Notes under the pieces: model-generated
Seen by the model: only the letters and a program-made list of their open reading frames with translations
Told to the model about the DNA's origin: nothing
The model's database searches: none
Origin: Dehalococcoidia bacterium
Lineage (GTDB): Bacteria > Chloroflexota > Dehalococcoidia > SM23-28-2 > HRBIN24
Assembly: GCA_032249735.1 (NCBI GenBank)
Contig: JAVVHA010000006.1
Location: 27,223 to 91,222, forward strand
DNA length: 64,000 bases
Direction of reading: 5' to 3'
Position numbers and translations under genes: made by a program
Shown here: positions 46,956-57,081 of the stretch, piece after piece
Layout: the number at the start of each line of letters is the position of its first letter
Position numbering within the stretch: the first letter of the stretch is position 1

Positions 46956-47878
46956 CAGTCCCGTAGCTCTTTGCCGGTGAGGGCAAGGAAGACGTCCTCC
47001 AGGGTGGCCCTCTCCACTCGCAGGTCCCGTATCTGGCTCCCCAACTCCCCCAGGCGGGCCAACAGGGACGGTAGAACCGCCCAGGCGTCGGTGGCCATGA
47101 CCTGGTAGAGGCCATGGCCGCCCATCACCGCCGTGGCCCCCGGCACCTTCAGGGCTTCCTCAGGTAGCGGGGGGAATGTCTCTAGGAAGATGCGGAAAGG
47201 AGAGGGCAGGCGGGCGATGAGCCCCTCAGGGGTGTCCAGGGCCACGATGCGCCCCTGGTCCATGATGGCCACCCGGTCGCATAGCTGCTGCGCCTCCTCC
47301 ATGTAATGGGTGGTGAGGACCACCGTCCTGCCCTGTTCTCGCACGGAACGGATGAGCTCCCATAGGGAGCGGCGGGCCTGAGGGTCGAGGCCGGTGGTGG
47401 GCTCGTCCAAAAACAACACCTCTGGGTCATTCACCAGGGCGGCGGCCAGGGAGAAGCGCTGCTGCTGCCCCCCCGAGAGCTGCCGCACCAGGGAGCGGGC
47501 CCTGTCCTGCAGGCCCACCATGGCCAGAAGTTGGCGGGGCGGGAGGCGCCGGCGATAGAAACGTCCCAATAGCCCCAGCACCTCCTCCAGCGTCAAATAG
47601 TCAAAGTAGGCGGAGGCCTGTAGCTGGACGCCTATACGCTGCTTCACCTCGCGGGCCTGGGTGGCCACATCCAGCCCCAGCACCCGGGCCCGTCCATCTT
47701 CCGGGGTGCGCAGCCCCTCAATGATCTCCAGGGTGGTGGTCTTGCCGGCTCCGTTGGGCCCCAGGATGCCGAACACCTCGCCCCGCCGCACGGTGAAGGA
47801 GACGCCGTCCACAGCCACAATGGGGCCATAGCGCTTTCGCAGGCCCTCCACTGCCACGACGTCCTGCATCCCTACCAT
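46955..47878 (-). CDS. ABC transporter ATP-binding protein (CcmA/NatA-like, DUF4162 C-terminus)
   Basis: A 307-residue ATPase. Walker A GPNGAGKT is at 40-47, the signature LSGGQQQ at 134-140, Walker B LFLDEP at 155-160, and the switch histidine in LTTHYMEEAQQL. A C-terminal domain of about 75 residues ending LEDVFLALTGKEL is the DUF4162-like region of drug-exporter ATPases. ATG at 47878 has no strong ribosome site; the ATG three codons later is an alternative. It forms a two-gene exporter with the overlapping permease gene. Confidence 0.93.
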   Translation of the reverse strand: MVGMQDVVAVEGLRKRYGPIVAVDGVSFTVRRGEVFGILGPNGAGKTTTLEIIEGLRTPEDGRARVLGLDVATQAREVKQRIGVQLQASAYFDYLTLEEVLGLLGRFYRRRLPPRQLLAMVGLQDRARSLVRQLSGGQQQRFSLAAALVNDPEVLFLDEPTTGLDPQARRSLWELIRSVREQGRTVVLTTHYMEEAQQLCDRVAIMDQGRIVALDTPEGLIARLPSPFRIFLETFPPLPEEALKVPGATAVMGGHGLYQVMATDAWAVLPSLLARLGELGSQIRDLRVERATLEDVFLALTGKELRD

Positions 47879-47966
47879 GGATCTATACCCCGGCGCGGTC
47901 TATGCGCAAGCGAAGTGGTGCCTTGTGGCGGCCCCCTCCAATTCACACCGCTAACCCTATCCCATA

Positions 47967-47996
47967 ATGACGCAAAACATGGATGGCATATAGAAT
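47967..47996 (+). promoter_or_regulatory. Candidate promoter for the reductase-Cld/Rieske-P450 operon
   Basis: ATGACG (47967-47972), an 18-base spacer and TAGAAT (47991-47996). The predicted start is near 48003, giving a 25-base leader that contains AGGGG ahead of the ATG at 48028. Four of six bases match the -35, five of six the -10. Confidence 0.45.
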
Positions 47997-48027
47997 GGAG
48001 GGCAGGGAAGTTGGCAGGGGTGATGGC

Positions 48028-49044
48028 ATGAAGTATAGGCGCTTGGGCAAGACGGACCTGTTGGTCTCTGAGGTGGGGTTCGGGGTGTGGTCGGTGGCTA
48101 CCACCTGGTGGGGTGTGACGGACGAGGCCCTGGGCGTGCGTCTCTTACGTCAGGCTTACGAGCTGGGCATTAACTTCTTTGATACCGCGGACGTGTATGG
48201 CAACGGCAGAGGGGAGACCATGCTGGCCCAGGCCCTAGAGGGCGTCCCCCGTGATAGGGTGGTTATCGCCACCAAGTTCGGCTATGACTTTTACCGCTAC
48301 GGCGACCGGAGGCAGGGCCATGGCGAGCTCCCCCAGGACTTCTCCCCCGCCTTTATGCGCCGGGCTCTGGAGGAAAGCTTGCGCCGCCTCCGCACAGATT
48401 ACGTGGACCTGTACCAGCTCCACAACCCCCGTCTGGGCGCCATCGAGGACGACGAGCTGTTCGCTGCTCTGGAGGAACTGCGGCGGCAGGGCAAGATCCG
48501 TTATATCGGGGTGGCCCTTGGCCCCGACATTGGCTGGGAGGAGGAGGGGATGGCGGCCATGCAGAGGCGGGGGGTGGAGAGCCTCCAGATCATCTATAGC
48601 ATCCTGGAGCAGCAGCCCGCCCGCCGCTTCTTCCCCGTGGCGCGGACCACGGGGACTGGCCTGCTAGCGCGGGTGCCTCACGCCTCTGGCCTCTTGGACG
48701 GCTCATATCGCCCAGGCATGACCTTCCCCCCAGGTGATCACCGGGCCCACCGCAAGCGGGAGTGGCTGGAGCGGTCCCTGCGCCGGGTGGAGAGGATAGG
48801 CTTCATCTACGGGGAAGGCACGGGCAGGAGCATCGCCCAGGCAGCCATCCAGTTCTGTCTCTCGGAGCCCAGCGTGGCCTCCGTCCTCCCCAACATCACC
48901 AAAGAGGAGGAGCTGCGGGAATTCGCCGCCGCTCCTGACACGCCACCCCTCACAGAGGAGGAGGTGGCCCGCCTACACGACCTCTTTGATCATGACTTCT
49001 ATCTGGACACCCCAGAAGTGCCGACCTTGGGAGGTGGACGGTGA
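48028..49044 (+). CDS. Aldo/keto reductase
   Basis: A 338-residue TIM-barrel NAD(P)H-dependent reductase. The catalytic tetrad is visible: Asp52 and Tyr57 in [14 protein letters not shown], Lys83 in IATKFG, and His132 in [10 protein letters not shown]. The C-terminal INxxxxEEL-like cofactor segment reads [15 protein letters not shown]. The ATG at 48028 follows AGGGGTGATGGC. Its stop overlaps the start of the next gene by four bases (GTGA), tying it to the chlorite-dismutase/Rieske protein and P450. Substrate unknown; it could make or consume a carbonyl acted on by the P450, or serve only as a neighbour. Confidence 0.94.
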   Translation: MKYRRLGKTDLLVSEVGFGVWSVATTWWGVTDEALGVRLLRQAYELGINFFDTADVYGNGRGETMLAQALEGVPRDRVVIATKFGYDFYRYGDRRQGHGELPQDFSPAFMRRALEESLRRLRTDYVDLYQLHNPRLGAIEDDELFAALEELRRQGKIRYIGVALGPDIGWEEEGMAAMQRRGVESLQIIYSILEQQPARRFFPVARTTGTGLLARVPHASGLLDGSYRPGMTFPPGDHRAHRKREWLERSLRRVERIGFIYGEGTGRSIAQAAIQFCLSEPSVASVLPNITKEEELREFAAAPDTPPLTEEEVARLHDLFDHDFYLDTPEVPTLGGGR

Positions 49045-50090
49045 CAGAGGAGCGCCCCATAAGGGATACCAGTAGTCGCCGCCGCGTCGTCAAGTTCACC
49101 TTCTTTAAGGTGGATCCCCTCTGGCGCCGGTTGTCCAGGGAGGAGAGGGAGAGGGGTAAGGACGAGATGTGCGCGGTGGTGGAGGAGTTCGGCGACCGCC
49201 TGATGATCCGCAGCTATAGTCTTATGGGCATGCGGGGAGACGCCGATTTCCTCCTTTGGCAGATAGGGGACCGATTGGAGGACATTCAGCGGCTGCACAC
49301 CGCCATCTTCCGCACCCATATGGGGCCTTACCTCTCTATCCCTTACTCCTATCTGGCCATGACCCGCCGCTCCATTTACGTGACCAGGGACGATGCGGCT
49401 GCCGACAGGAGCACCATCCACCCCAGCAGCTCACGCTACCTCTTCGTGTACCCCTTTGTGAAGACGCGGGCCTGGTATAAGCTGTCGCGGGCATCCCGCC
49501 AGGGGATGATGGACGAGCACATCGCCGTGGGCCGCAAATATCCCTCGGTCAAGCTCAACACCACCTACTCATATGGGCTGGATGACCAAGAGTTTGTGGT
49601 GGCCTTCGAGACGGATGAGCCAGCTGACTTCCTAGATTTGGTGATGGAGCTGCGGGAGACGGAGGCCAGCCAGTACACCCTGCGTGATACCCCCATTTTT
49701 ACCTGCATCGCCATGCCCCTACGGGAGGCCCTGGACGCCCTGGGGGCCCCCGGTGATGTCGAAATAGCCCCGGCGCCCTCCACCAGGGGGTGGCGGCGGG
49801 CCATCCCCCTCCACGAGCTCCCTCCGGGGTCGCGGCGGGTGGTCTATTTGGCTGGGGAGGAGGTGGCCTTGTTGAACGTGGAGGGCCGCATCGTGGCCTT
49901 TGGGGCTCGCTGCCCTCACGCCAACGGCCCCTTGGCAGACGGGCAGCTGGAGGGCGAGTCCATCGTCTGCCCCTGGCATGGGTCCCGTTTCCATCTAGGG
50001 ACGGGGCAGCCTGTAGGTGGGCCTGCGGCTCGCCCCCTCACCTTGTTCCCGACAAAGGTGGAGGACGGCCATATCTGGGTGATGGCGTAA
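49041..50090 (+). CDS. Chlorite dismutase/HemQ-like haem protein fused to a Rieske [2Fe-2S] domain
   Basis: A 349-residue fusion. Residues about 15-230 are a chlorite-dismutase-superfamily domain: [15 protein letters not shown] with Tyr137 (the HemQ catalytic tyrosine position), [13 protein letters not shown] with His160 as proximal haem ligand, and [17 protein letters not shown]. Residues about 250-349 are a Rieske ferredoxin domain with C291-x-H293 and C310-x2-H313, in ARCPHANG and VCPWHGSRF. Haem-decarboxylase (coproheme to haem) or a peroxidase-like redox role are both possible. The fused Rieske domain could feed electrons to or from the haem or to the P450 encoded 12 bases on. GTG at 49041 is coupled to the reductase gene. 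Confidence 0.92.
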   Translation: MTEERPIRDTSSRRRVVKFTFFKVDPLWRRLSREERERGKDEMCAVVEEFGDRLMIRSYSLMGMRGDADFLLWQIGDRLEDIQRLHTAIFRTHMGPYLSIPYSYLAMTRRSIYVTRDDAAADRSTIHPSSSRYLFVYPFVKTRAWYKLSRASRQGMMDEHIAVGRKYPSVKLNTTYSYGLDDQEFVVAFETDEPADFLDLVMELRETEASQYTLRDTPIFTCIAMPLREALDALGAPGDVEIAPAPSTRGWRRAIPLHELPPGSRRVVYLAGEEVALLNVEGRIVAFGARCPHANGPLADGQLEGESIVCPWHGSRFHLGTGQPVGGPAARPLTLFPTKVEDGHIWVMA

Positions 50091-50102
50091 GAGGAACGGC
50101 CC

Positions 50103-51338
50103 ATGGAGCCCTTCAACCCTTTCCGGCCGGAGGTCATCGCCGACCCTTACCCTTACTACGAGTGGTATCGGCAGGAGGACCCCGTCCATTGGAGCCCGGT
50201 CCTCGATGCCTGGGTCCTCACTCGGTATGAAGATGTTAGCTTCGTGCTGAGGGACCCTCGTTTCTCGGCTAATCGGCGCCTGGCGCGCAACCGCTTCGTT
50301 CAGATAACGGTGGCCCGCCAGGACTACGTGAGCCCCCTGGGTAACGTGGTCACCATGTTGGGGGCCGACCCGCCAGAGCACACCCGCCTACGCCGCCTGG
50401 TGAGCCAGTCCTTCACCCTAAAGGCCATAAACGCCTTAAGGCCGCGCATCGAGGAGCTGGTGCACCAGCTGCTGGACGGGGCAGAGGCCAAGGCCCGTCG
50501 CGAAGGGTATTTCGACGTCATCGGCGACCTAGCCTATCCCCTGCCTGTGACCGTTATCGCTGAAATGCTGGGGATACCATCTGAGGATATGGACACCTTC
50601 AAGCGTTGGTCCGACGACATCGCCCTGAGCTTGGAGCCCTTCGCTCTCCCGCAGGTCCTGGAGCGGGTGCGGCAGAGGATGCAGGAGATGGTGGAATACT
50701 TCCAGGAGGCCCTGGCCCAACGACGTCGTCGACCCAGGCATGATATCGTCTCCGTCCTGGTGGAGGCGGAGCGGGAAGGACGTGTCCGCTCGGAGGCAGA
50801 GGCCATCGCTACTCTCATCCTTCTTCTGGTGGCGGGGAACGAGACCACCACTAACTTCCTCGGCAACGCTGTGCTGGCGCTGTTGCGCCACCCAGACCAG
50901 CTCCAGCGGCTAAGGGAGGACCCCACCCTCACCGAGCGGGCGGTGGAGGAGCTGCTGCGATATGATCCGCCGGCTCAGACCACCACCCGCGTGGCCCTCC
51001 AGGAGGTGGAGATAGGGGGAAGGCGTATCGAGCCCTACCAGGTGGTGTTCGCCGTGTTGGGGGCAGCCAACCGCGACCCCCAAGTGTTTTCGGAGCCTGA
51101 CCGCTTGGATCTGGCGCGGCATCCCAACCCTCACCTGGCCTTTGGGGAAGGGATCCACTTCTGTCTGGGGGCGTCCTTAGCCCGGGCGGAGAGCCAGATC
51201 GCCCTGCGCGCCCTTCTGGACCGGTTTCCCCACCTTCGCTTGGTGGAAGAGGAGCCTTGCTGGCGCCCCAATTACATACTGCGGGGGCTAAAAAGGCTTC
51301 TGGTCTCCCCGTCTACCACTGGACGAACATGGGCATGA
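50103..51338 (+). CDS. Cytochrome P450
   Basis: A 411-residue soluble bacterial P450. The haem-binding motif FGEGIHFCLGA gives thiolate ligand Cys354; the I-helix oxygen-activation motif is AGNETTT (244-250); the ExxR pair is Glu283/Arg286; and the PEHTRLRRLV helix C segment is typical of class I enzymes. It needs an electron carrier, commonly a ferredoxin, and no separate ferredoxin or reductase gene follows. The adjacent Rieske-domain protein is an obvious candidate partner. The 3' end overlaps dnaN by 26 bases. Substrate unknown. Confidence 0.96.
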   Translation: MEPFNPFRPEVIADPYPYYEWYRQEDPVHWSPVLDAWVLTRYEDVSFVLRDPRFSANRRLARNRFVQITVARQDYVSPLGNVVTMLGADPPEHTRLRRLVSQSFTLKAINALRPRIEELVHQLLDGAEAKARREGYFDVIGDLAYPLPVTVIAEMLGIPSEDMDTFKRWSDDIALSLEPFALPQVLERVRQRMQEMVEYFQEALAQRRRRPRHDIVSVLVEAEREGRVRSEAEAIATLILLLVAGNETTTNFLGNAVLALLRHPDQLQRLREDPTLTERAVEELLRYDPPAQTTTRVALQEVEIGGRRIEPYQVVFAVLGAANRDPQVFSEPDRLDLARHPNPHLAFGEGIHFCLGASLARAESQIALRALLDRFPHLRLVEEEPCWRPNYILRGLKRLLVSPSTTGRTWA

Positions 51339-52446
51339 CTACGTGGACGTAGTTGTCCAGCCCCACAGGGCGGAAGACGCCGGGGCTGGTAGGGCTGGTG
51401 GTCTCCAGCGCCACCTCCGCACAGTCCAGGACCTGCAACACGTCCTGCAGGTACTTGGCGTTGAAGGCGATCTTGGCTGGCTCCCCCTCCACCAGGGCGT
51501 CCAGCTCACCCTTATGCTCCCCTAATTCCTCAGCGCGGGCGGATACCACCATCCTGCCCATGCCTCCACCCTCTCCAGGCTCGATCACCAAGCGCACGAT
51601 GTTGGAGCCATCGCGGGCGAAGATGGCGGCCCGCCGCGTCTCCTGCAAGAACTCCTTGAGGTTGACCACCACCCGCGTCTTATATTCGCGGGGGATGAGC
51701 TGGCTGTAGTTGGGGAAGGTGCCCTGGACAAGCTGGGACACCAACTCCACATTGCGCATCCGGAAAAGGACCTGGCTGTGCGCCTGGTTGACCATCATCA
51801 GCACAGGCTCCTCCTCATCGGCCAGGAGGCGGTATAGCTCCCGCAGGGCGCGGGCAGGGACGATGATCTCCACCCGCTGCGGGGCCTCCTCATCCAGGAG
51901 GAGCTTGTGCACTGCCAAGCGGAACCCATCGGCGGCGGCCAGCGTTAGGAGATCCCCTTCCACCAAGGTGTGCACGCCTGTGAGGACGGGACGGGTGTCG
52001 TCGGTAGCAGCGGCGAACTCCACTCGGGCGATAGCCGTGCGCAGGGCCTGGGGATCTACCCGTACCGATGCCGCCTCCTCCACCTCTGGGATAGGGGGGA
52101 AGTCGGCCGGGTCCATACCGGCGATGGTGGCTTCGTAGCGGCCACACACCAGCTGTAGATGGCGGCTGCGGGGCCCCAGACTGAGGTCGATCTTCTCCAT
52201 AGGCAGGGTGTTAACGAACTCCGTCAACAGGCGGGCGGGCACAGTGATGGCACCCTCCTCCTCAACCTGTGCCCCCACCCAGGCAGTGACGGCGATCTCC
52301 AGATTGGTGGCTGCCAGACGCAACCTCCCATGGTCGGTACGCAGCAGCACATGAGTAGTCTGGGGGTAAGTGCTACGTGTGGCCACCGCCCTCCCCACCA
52401 GGGCCAGGCCCCGCGCCAGGTTCTCCTGCAGACAAGATACCTTCAT
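51313..52446 (-). CDS. dnaN: DNA polymerase III beta sliding clamp
   Basis: A 377-residue clamp of three similar domains that tethers the replicative polymerase to DNA. It starts MKVSCLQENLARGLALVGRA; the LAAADGFRLAVHKLLLDE stretch forms part of the peptide-binding pocket, and the usual P-M-R/x C-terminal end appears as HVVMPMFVQW. ATG at 52446 follows AGGTGAGG. dnaA is not in the window, so the usual dnaA-dnaN pairing is not seen here. It is convergent with the P450 gene. Confidence 0.97.
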   Translation of the reverse strand: MKVSCLQENLARGLALVGRAVATRSTYPQTTHVLLRTDHGRLRLAATNLEIAVTAWVGAQVEEEGAITVPARLLTEFVNTLPMEKIDLSLGPRSRHLQLVCGRYEATIAGMDPADFPPIPEVEEAASVRVDPQALRTAIARVEFAAATDDTRPVLTGVHTLVEGDLLTLAAADGFRLAVHKLLLDEEAPQRVEIIVPARALRELYRLLADEEEPVLMMVNQAHSQVLFRMRNVELVSQLVQGTFPNYSQLIPREYKTRVVVNLKEFLQETRRAAIFARDGSNIVRLVIEPGEGGGMGRMVVSARAEELGEHKGELDALVEGEPAKIAFNAKYLQDVLQVLDCAEVALETTSPTSPGVFRPVGLDNYVHVVMPMFVQW

Positions 52447-52504
52447 GGCCTCACCTAGCTATTCAGGGATTTATACCTTTAGACACTACCTCTAGCTGCG
52501 CACT

Positions 52505-52533
52505 AGTATACACCGATGGGCCAGAACCGGCAA
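52505..52533 (-). promoter_or_regulatory. Sigma70-type promoter for dnaN
   Basis: On the minus strand TTGCCG (52533-52528), a 17-base spacer and TATACT (52510-52505). The predicted start is near 52498, with a leader of about 50 bases and AGGTGAGG before the ATG. Both boxes are close to consensus. Confidence 0.65.
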
Positions 52534-52567
52534 CGCCACCATGATGTTGACATAACAAGGGGCAGGC

Positions 52568-53848
52568 CTAGAGGTTTTTCAGGGCCCGGTGGGCGGCCTC
52601 GATGGTGGCGGCCACCTCCTCCTGGGTGTGGGCCAGGGAGAGGAACCAGGCCTCGAACTGGGAGGGGGGGATGAGGAACCCTTGCTCCAGCATACGGGCG
52701 AAGAAGCGGGCGAAGCGGTGAGTGTCGCAGGAGCGGGCGGAGGCATAATCACGCACTGGCACGGACGTGAAGAAGATGGTGAGCATGGACCCCACCCTCT
52801 GCACGATGGCTGGGGCCTCTGCCTCGGCGATGGCCTCCCTAAGGCCTTCCTCCAGGCGCGAGGCCAGGGCCTCTAGGCGGTCGTAGGGGTCCTCCTGCTG
52901 CAGCAGGCGGAGGGTGGCGATGCCGGCAGCCATGGCCAGGGGGTTGCCGGCAAGGGTGCCTGCCTGATATACAGGGCCCTCCGGGGCCACCATAGACATG
53001 ACCTCGCGCCTCCCGCCGTAGGCCCCCACAGGCAGGCCACCACCTATCACCTTCCCTAAGCAGGTGATGTCCGGCTCCACACCATAGAGGGTCTGGGCAC
53101 CCCCGTAGCACAGGCGGAAGCCTGTCACCACCTCGTCGAAGATGAGGAGGGAGCCATATGCGCGGGTAAGGCGGCGCAGTCCCTCCAGGAAGCCTGGCTC
53201 TGGGGGCGCTACCCCCATGTTGGCGGCTACCGGCTCCACGATGATGGCAGCGATACCCTCGCCGTGGGCCTGGAAGGCCCTTTCCACTGCCTCCAAGTCG
53301 TTATAGGGGAGGACCAAGGTCTCCTGGGCGTAGGAAGGAGGCACGCCCGGGCTATCGGGCAGGGCCAAGGTGGCCAGGCCTGAGCCGGCGCGGGCCAGGA
53401 GGCCATCGGCGTGGCCATGGTAGCAGCCTTCGAACTTCACCACCTTGGTGCGGCCAGTGTAGGCACGGGCCAAACGCACAGCGGACATGGTGGCCTCCGT
53501 GCCGGAGTTGACAAACCGCACCATCTGCACTGATGGCAGGGCATCGCTGATGAGGCGGGCCAGCTCCACCTCCAGGGCGGTGGTGGCCCCAAAGGCTGTG
53601 CCCTGGGCCAATGCCTCCCCCACCGCCTCCACTACCGCCGGATGGGCATGGCCCAGGATAAGGGGGCCGAAGGCCATGAGGTAGTCGATGAACTCCCTAC
53701 CGTCGGCGTCCCAGACGCGTGAGCCACGCCCCCTCTCCAGGACCAAGGGGGGCATCCCCACAGCCCGAAAGGAGCGGGCAGGGCTGGATACGCCCCCGGG
53801 CATGAGTCTGCGCGCCTCCTCTAGGATAAGGGCCGATCGCTCACTCAT
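52568..53848 (-). CDS. hemL: Glutamate-1-semialdehyde 2,1-aminomutase
   Basis: A 426-residue PLP enzyme making 5-aminolevulinate in the C5 pathway. The PLP-binding Lys266 is in [37 protein letters not shown] and [12 protein letters not shown] are characteristic. Length is typical. ATG at 53848 lies eight bases inside the HAD hydrolase gene. It is the last gene of the haem operon; the product of HemA is its substrate, and HemB uses its product. Confidence 0.97.
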   Translation of the reverse strand: MSERSALILEEARRLMPGGVSSPARSFRAVGMPPLVLERGRGSRVWDADGREFIDYLMAFGPLILGHAHPAVVEAVGEALAQGTAFGATTALEVELARLISDALPSVQMVRFVNSGTEATMSAVRLARAYTGRTKVVKFEGCYHGHADGLLARAGSGLATLALPDSPGVPPSYAQETLVLPYNDLEAVERAFQAHGEGIAAIIVEPVAANMGVAPPEPGFLEGLRRLTRAYGSLLIFDEVVTGFRLCYGGAQTLYGVEPDITCLGKVIGGGLPVGAYGGRREVMSMVAPEGPVYQAGTLAGNPLAMAAGIATLRLLQQEDPYDRLEALASRLEEGLREAIAEAEAPAIVQRVGSMLTIFFTSVPVRDYASARSCDTHRFARFFARMLEQGFLIPPSQFEAWFLSLAHTQEEVAATIEAAHRALKNL

Positions 53849-54569
53849 TCCCTAGCCCCAGTGCCGGCAGCAGGTGGCGTAAGCTCTTTATCTTCAGATC
53901 GGGGGGAGGGACGCGACGCGGCCGTCTCCTCCCGAGCCTGTCCAGCCAGACGGCCCTCAGCCCCGCCCTCTTGGCTCCCAGGATGTCCGGCAACGGGTTG
54001 TCCCCCACGTAGACCACGTCCGGGGGCTCCAGGTCCAGGGCCCGCACCAGATGGAGGAAGATAGCCGGGTCAGGCTTAAGGGCCCTGGCTCCCTCGGAAG
54101 TCACTACCAGTTCGAATGAGAGGTGATTGCGTTGCAGGCATTCCCTCAGGAAGTCATCGTCGGCGTTGGAGAGGAGGGCAACGCGGTAACGGCTGCGCAC
54201 TCTCTCCAGGACTTCGGGGGCTTCGGGATGCACGGGAGCCTGGGCCAGCTTGTGCCTCAGGTAGAGGGCGGCCTCGCGGGGCTCTCCCGCCAGGCCCATC
54301 TGAGAGAAGGCCTCGTGGAACTGGCGGGCCCATGCATCTACGAAGCGATGGTAGGAAGGGTGCTCGTGGTTCTCGTTACGGAGGCGGTAGGCGGCCCGTA
54401 GGAAACGGCGCCAAAGCTCGCCGGCATCGCCCTGGAGCCCCTGATGGGCCATGATCTCGGCGAAGGTGGCGATGAAGTCCTTCTCATCGAAATCGATGAT
54501 GGTGCCATAGGCATCGAAGGCCACTGCCTTCACGCCCGCCAGGGCGGAGGGCTTCAGCCGGCGAGCCAT
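53841..54569 (-). CDS. HAD superfamily hydrolase inside the haem operon
   Basis: A 242-residue haloacid dehalogenase-fold phosphatase or dehalogenase. Motif I is [11 protein letters not shown] (nucleophile Asp), motif II is [10 protein letters not shown], motif III is [10 protein letters not shown] with the lysine, and motif IV is [17 protein letters not shown]. The all-helical cap suggests type I/haloacid dehalogenase type II rather than a large-cap phosphatase. It overlaps hemB by 16 bases and hemL by eight, so it is made with the haem enzymes, but no known step of haem synthesis needs it. Confidence 0.9.
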   Translation of the reverse strand: MARRLKPSALAGVKAVAFDAYGTIIDFDEKDFIATFAEIMAHQGLQGDAGELWRRFLRAAYRLRNENHEHPSYHRFVDAWARQFHEAFSQMGLAGEPREAALYLRHKLAQAPVHPEAPEVLERVRSRYRVALLSNADDDFLRECLQRNHLSFELVVTSEGARALKPDPAIFLHLVRALDLEPPDVVYVGDNPLPDILGAKRAGLRAVWLDRLGRRRPRRVPPPDLKIKSLRHLLPALGLGNE

Positions 54570-55543
54570 CTGGCCACCTCCTTGGCGTGATAGGTGATGA
54601 TGATATCCGCTCCTGCTCGCCTTATGGACGTCAGCACCTCCAGGGTGACGCGGCGCTCATCCAGCCAGCCCAGGCGGGCTGCTGCCTTCACCATGCTGTA
54701 TTCGCCACTGACGTTGTAGGCAGCGATGGGCACCTGGAACAGCTGGCGGGCGCGGGCGATGATATCTAGGTTGGGCAGGGCTGGCTTGACCATCACGATG
54801 TCCGCCCCTTCGGCGATATCCTCCGCCAGCTCCCGCAGGGCCTCACGGGCGTTGGCGGGGTCCATCTGGTAACCGCGGCGGTCGCCAAACTGGGGGGCGG
54901 ACTCAGCGGCCTCCCGGAAGGGGCCATAGAAGGCGGAGGCCGTCTTGGCCGAGTAGGCCATGATAGGTATATGGGTGTAGCCGGCCTCGTCCAGGGCGCG
55001 ACGAATGGCCTTCACCCGGCCGTCCATCATGTCTGAGGGAGCTACCATGTCGGCCCCAGAGGCGGCATGGGAGACGGCCATCCGGGCCAGGAGTGGGAGA
55101 GTGCGGTCGTTGTCCACCTCCCCCTCTACTATCACCCCGCAGTGGCCGTGGGAGGTGTACTCGCACAAACAGACATCGGTGATGACCAGCATCTCTGGGT
55201 CAGCCTCCTTTAAGGCCTTGATGGCCTGCTGGACGATACCGTGGGGGTGGTAGGCCTCGCTCCCTTCCTCGTCCTTATGGGCGGGTATGCCGAAGAGGAT
55301 AACAGCCCTGATGCCCAGCTCCCGCAGCTCTCGCGCCTCCTGGGCCAACATATCGGGGGAGAGGCGGAACTGGCCGGGCATGGAGGATATCTCCTGCTTC
55401 AGGCCGCGCCCGTGGGCTACGAATAGAGGATAGATGAAGTGGGAGGGATGGAGGTCCGTTTCTCGCACCAAGGAACGCAGGGCCTCCGTGCGGCGCAGGC
55501 GGCGGAATCTGCGGAAGGGCTCCGTCTCAATGCGCGTGGTCAT
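54554..55543 (-). CDS. hemB: Porphobilinogen synthase (5-aminolevulinate dehydratase), zinc type
   Basis: A 329-residue TIM-barrel enzyme that joins two 5-aminolevulinates into porphobilinogen. Schiff-base lysines are Lys200 in [15 protein letters not shown] and Lys253 in [11 protein letters not shown]. The active-site metal cysteines Cys125, Cys127 and Cys135 in [12 protein letters not shown] mark a zinc-dependent form rather than the magnesium/Asp type. ATG at 55543 overlaps the upstream fusion gene by four bases. Confidence 0.97.
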   Translation of the reverse strand: MTTRIETEPFRRFRRLRRTEALRSLVRETDLHPSHFIYPLFVAHGRGLKQEISSMPGQFRLSPDMLAQEARELRELGIRAVILFGIPAHKDEEGSEAYHPHGIVQQAIKALKEADPEMLVITDVCLCEYTSHGHCGVIVEGEVDNDRTLPLLARMAVSHAASGADMVAPSDMMDGRVKAIRRALDEAGYTHIPIMAYSAKTASAFYGPFREAAESAPQFGDRRGYQMDPANAREALRELAEDIAEGADIVMVKPALPNLDIIARARQLFQVPIAAYNVSGEYSMVKAAARLGWLDERRVTLEVLTSIRRAGADIIITYHAKEVARWLAG

Positions 55544-57081
55544 GGGCCATCACCTCCCTTTTGCGCCCAGAAAGCCTTCAGGGCTTCCACTAGGCCCTCC
55601 ATAGTATGCTCCTCGGCCACCACATCTGGGGGCCGCCCTAGGGCAGCGGAGGCCGCCTGGGCGGTCACCGGCCCGATGCAGGCCACCACCACGTCCTTGA
55701 AGGGGGCCGTATCCCCATCCAGGAGGCTCAGAAGGTAGCGGACAGTGGCGCTGCTGGTGAAGGCCACCGCGTCCACCGCGCCGTGGCGTACCACCTCCAA
55801 TATCTCTCGGGGCAGGTGGCTGGCGAGACGGGTGCGGTACACGACGAGGTGATCCACGTGTGCGCCCGCGGCGGTCAAGGCCCGCGGCAGATCCTCGTTG
55901 GCCTCCTCCCCCCGTGGCCATAGTACCCTCTCCCCAGAGCTTAAGAGGGAGGAGAGGGCTTCGCCCAGAGCCTTGGATGTGAACACAGGGGGGACGAGGT
56001 CGGCGTGGATGCCCCGTCGGGCCAGGGCCCGGGCAGTGCCTGTACCGATGGCCGCCACCTGTGCCCCTGCCAAGGCGCGGGCATCCAGTCCGCGCTCTTC
56101 TAGCAGATGGAAGAGATGGTCTACGGCGTTAGCGCTGGTGAAGACGACCCAGCGGTAGGCACATCCCTTTAGACGGGCCAGGGCCTCCTCCAGACCCGGC
56201 GGGTTGGGAACGCCCTCCACCTCTAAGAGAGGTAGCTCTATGGGTTCCGCCCCTTCGCGGGCCAGGAGGGAGGATAGGCGCTCCGCCTGATGGCGGGGTC
56301 GCGTGATCACCACTCGTCGCCCGAAGAGGGGGAGCTTGTCATACCAGGCCAGGGAGTCCCGGAGGCGCACCACCTCGCCCACCACCAACACTGTAGGAGG
56401 ACCCAGCCCCGCCTCCTCCACCCGGCGGGCGATGTCGCTCAAGGGGGCTGTCACCGTACGCTGAGCGGCGGTGGTGCCCATGTAGATGACGGCTGCTGGC
56501 GTCTCTGGGCTGCGGCCGGCTGCTATCAGCTCCTCTACTACCGAGGGCAGGGCTTTGGCGCCCATGAGGACCACCAGGGTGTCCACCGCCTGGGCCAGGA
56601 GGCCCCATCGCACCATAGACCCAGCCTTGCCAGGGGCCTCGTGGCCTGTCACCACCGCCAGGGACGACGATAGGCCGCGGTGGGTCACAGGTATGCCGGC
56701 ATAGGCGGGCACCGCTATGGCGGAGGTGACCCCTGGTACCACCACAAAGGGTATGCCCGCTTCCGCCAAAGCCTGGGCCTCCTCGCCCCCTCGGCCAAAG
56801 AGGAAAGGGTCGCCTCCCTTTAGGCGCACCACCTTCTTGCCTTGACGGGCCTTTTCCACCAAAAGGGCATTGATCTGCTCCTGGGCCGTGGCCGGGGAGT
56901 GGCCTATCTTGCCCACGTATATGAGCTCGCTGTCAGGCCGGGCCTGGGCCAGAAGCTGCTGGGGGATGAGACGGTCGTAGACCACTACGTCGGCTTCTTT
57001 GAGGGCTTGCAGGCCAGCCAGGGTTATGAGGCCTGGGTCGCCGGGGCCCGCCCCCACCAGCCACACCTTCCCTTCACTCAT
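55540..57081 (-). CDS. Fused uroporphyrinogen-III C-methyltransferase and uroporphyrinogen-III synthase (CobA-HemD)
   Basis: A 513-residue bifunctional protein. Residues about 1-245 are the SAM-dependent methyltransferase ([43 protein letters not shown]), making precorrin-2 for sirohaem and cobalamin. The rest is uroporphyrinogen-III synthase ([45 protein letters not shown]). The ATG at 57081 follows GGGAGGAAAGGCC, so the frame upstream to 57129 is discounted. The fusion couples ring closure with the branch to sirohaem. Confidence 0.96.
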   Translation of the reverse strand: MSEGKVWLVGAGPGDPGLITLAGLQALKEADVVVYDRLIPQQLLAQARPDSELIYVGKIGHSPATAQEQINALLVEKARQGKKVVRLKGGDPFLFGRGGEEAQALAEAGIPFVVVPGVTSAIAVPAYAGIPVTHRGLSSSLAVVTGHEAPGKAGSMVRWGLLAQAVDTLVVLMGAKALPSVVEELIAAGRSPETPAAVIYMGTTAAQRTVTAPLSDIARRVEEAGLGPPTVLVVGEVVRLRDSLAWYDKLPLFGRRVVITRPRHQAERLSSLLAREGAEPIELPLLEVEGVPNPPGLEEALARLKGCAYRWVVFTSANAVDHLFHLLEERGLDARALAGAQVAAIGTGTARALARRGIHADLVPPVFTSKALGEALSSLLSSGERVLWPRGEEANEDLPRALTAAGAHVDHLVVYRTRLASHLPREILEVVRHGAVDAVAFTSSATVRYLLSLLDGDTAPFKDVVVACIGPVTAQAASAALGRPPDVVAEEHTMEGLVEALKAFWAQKGGDGP

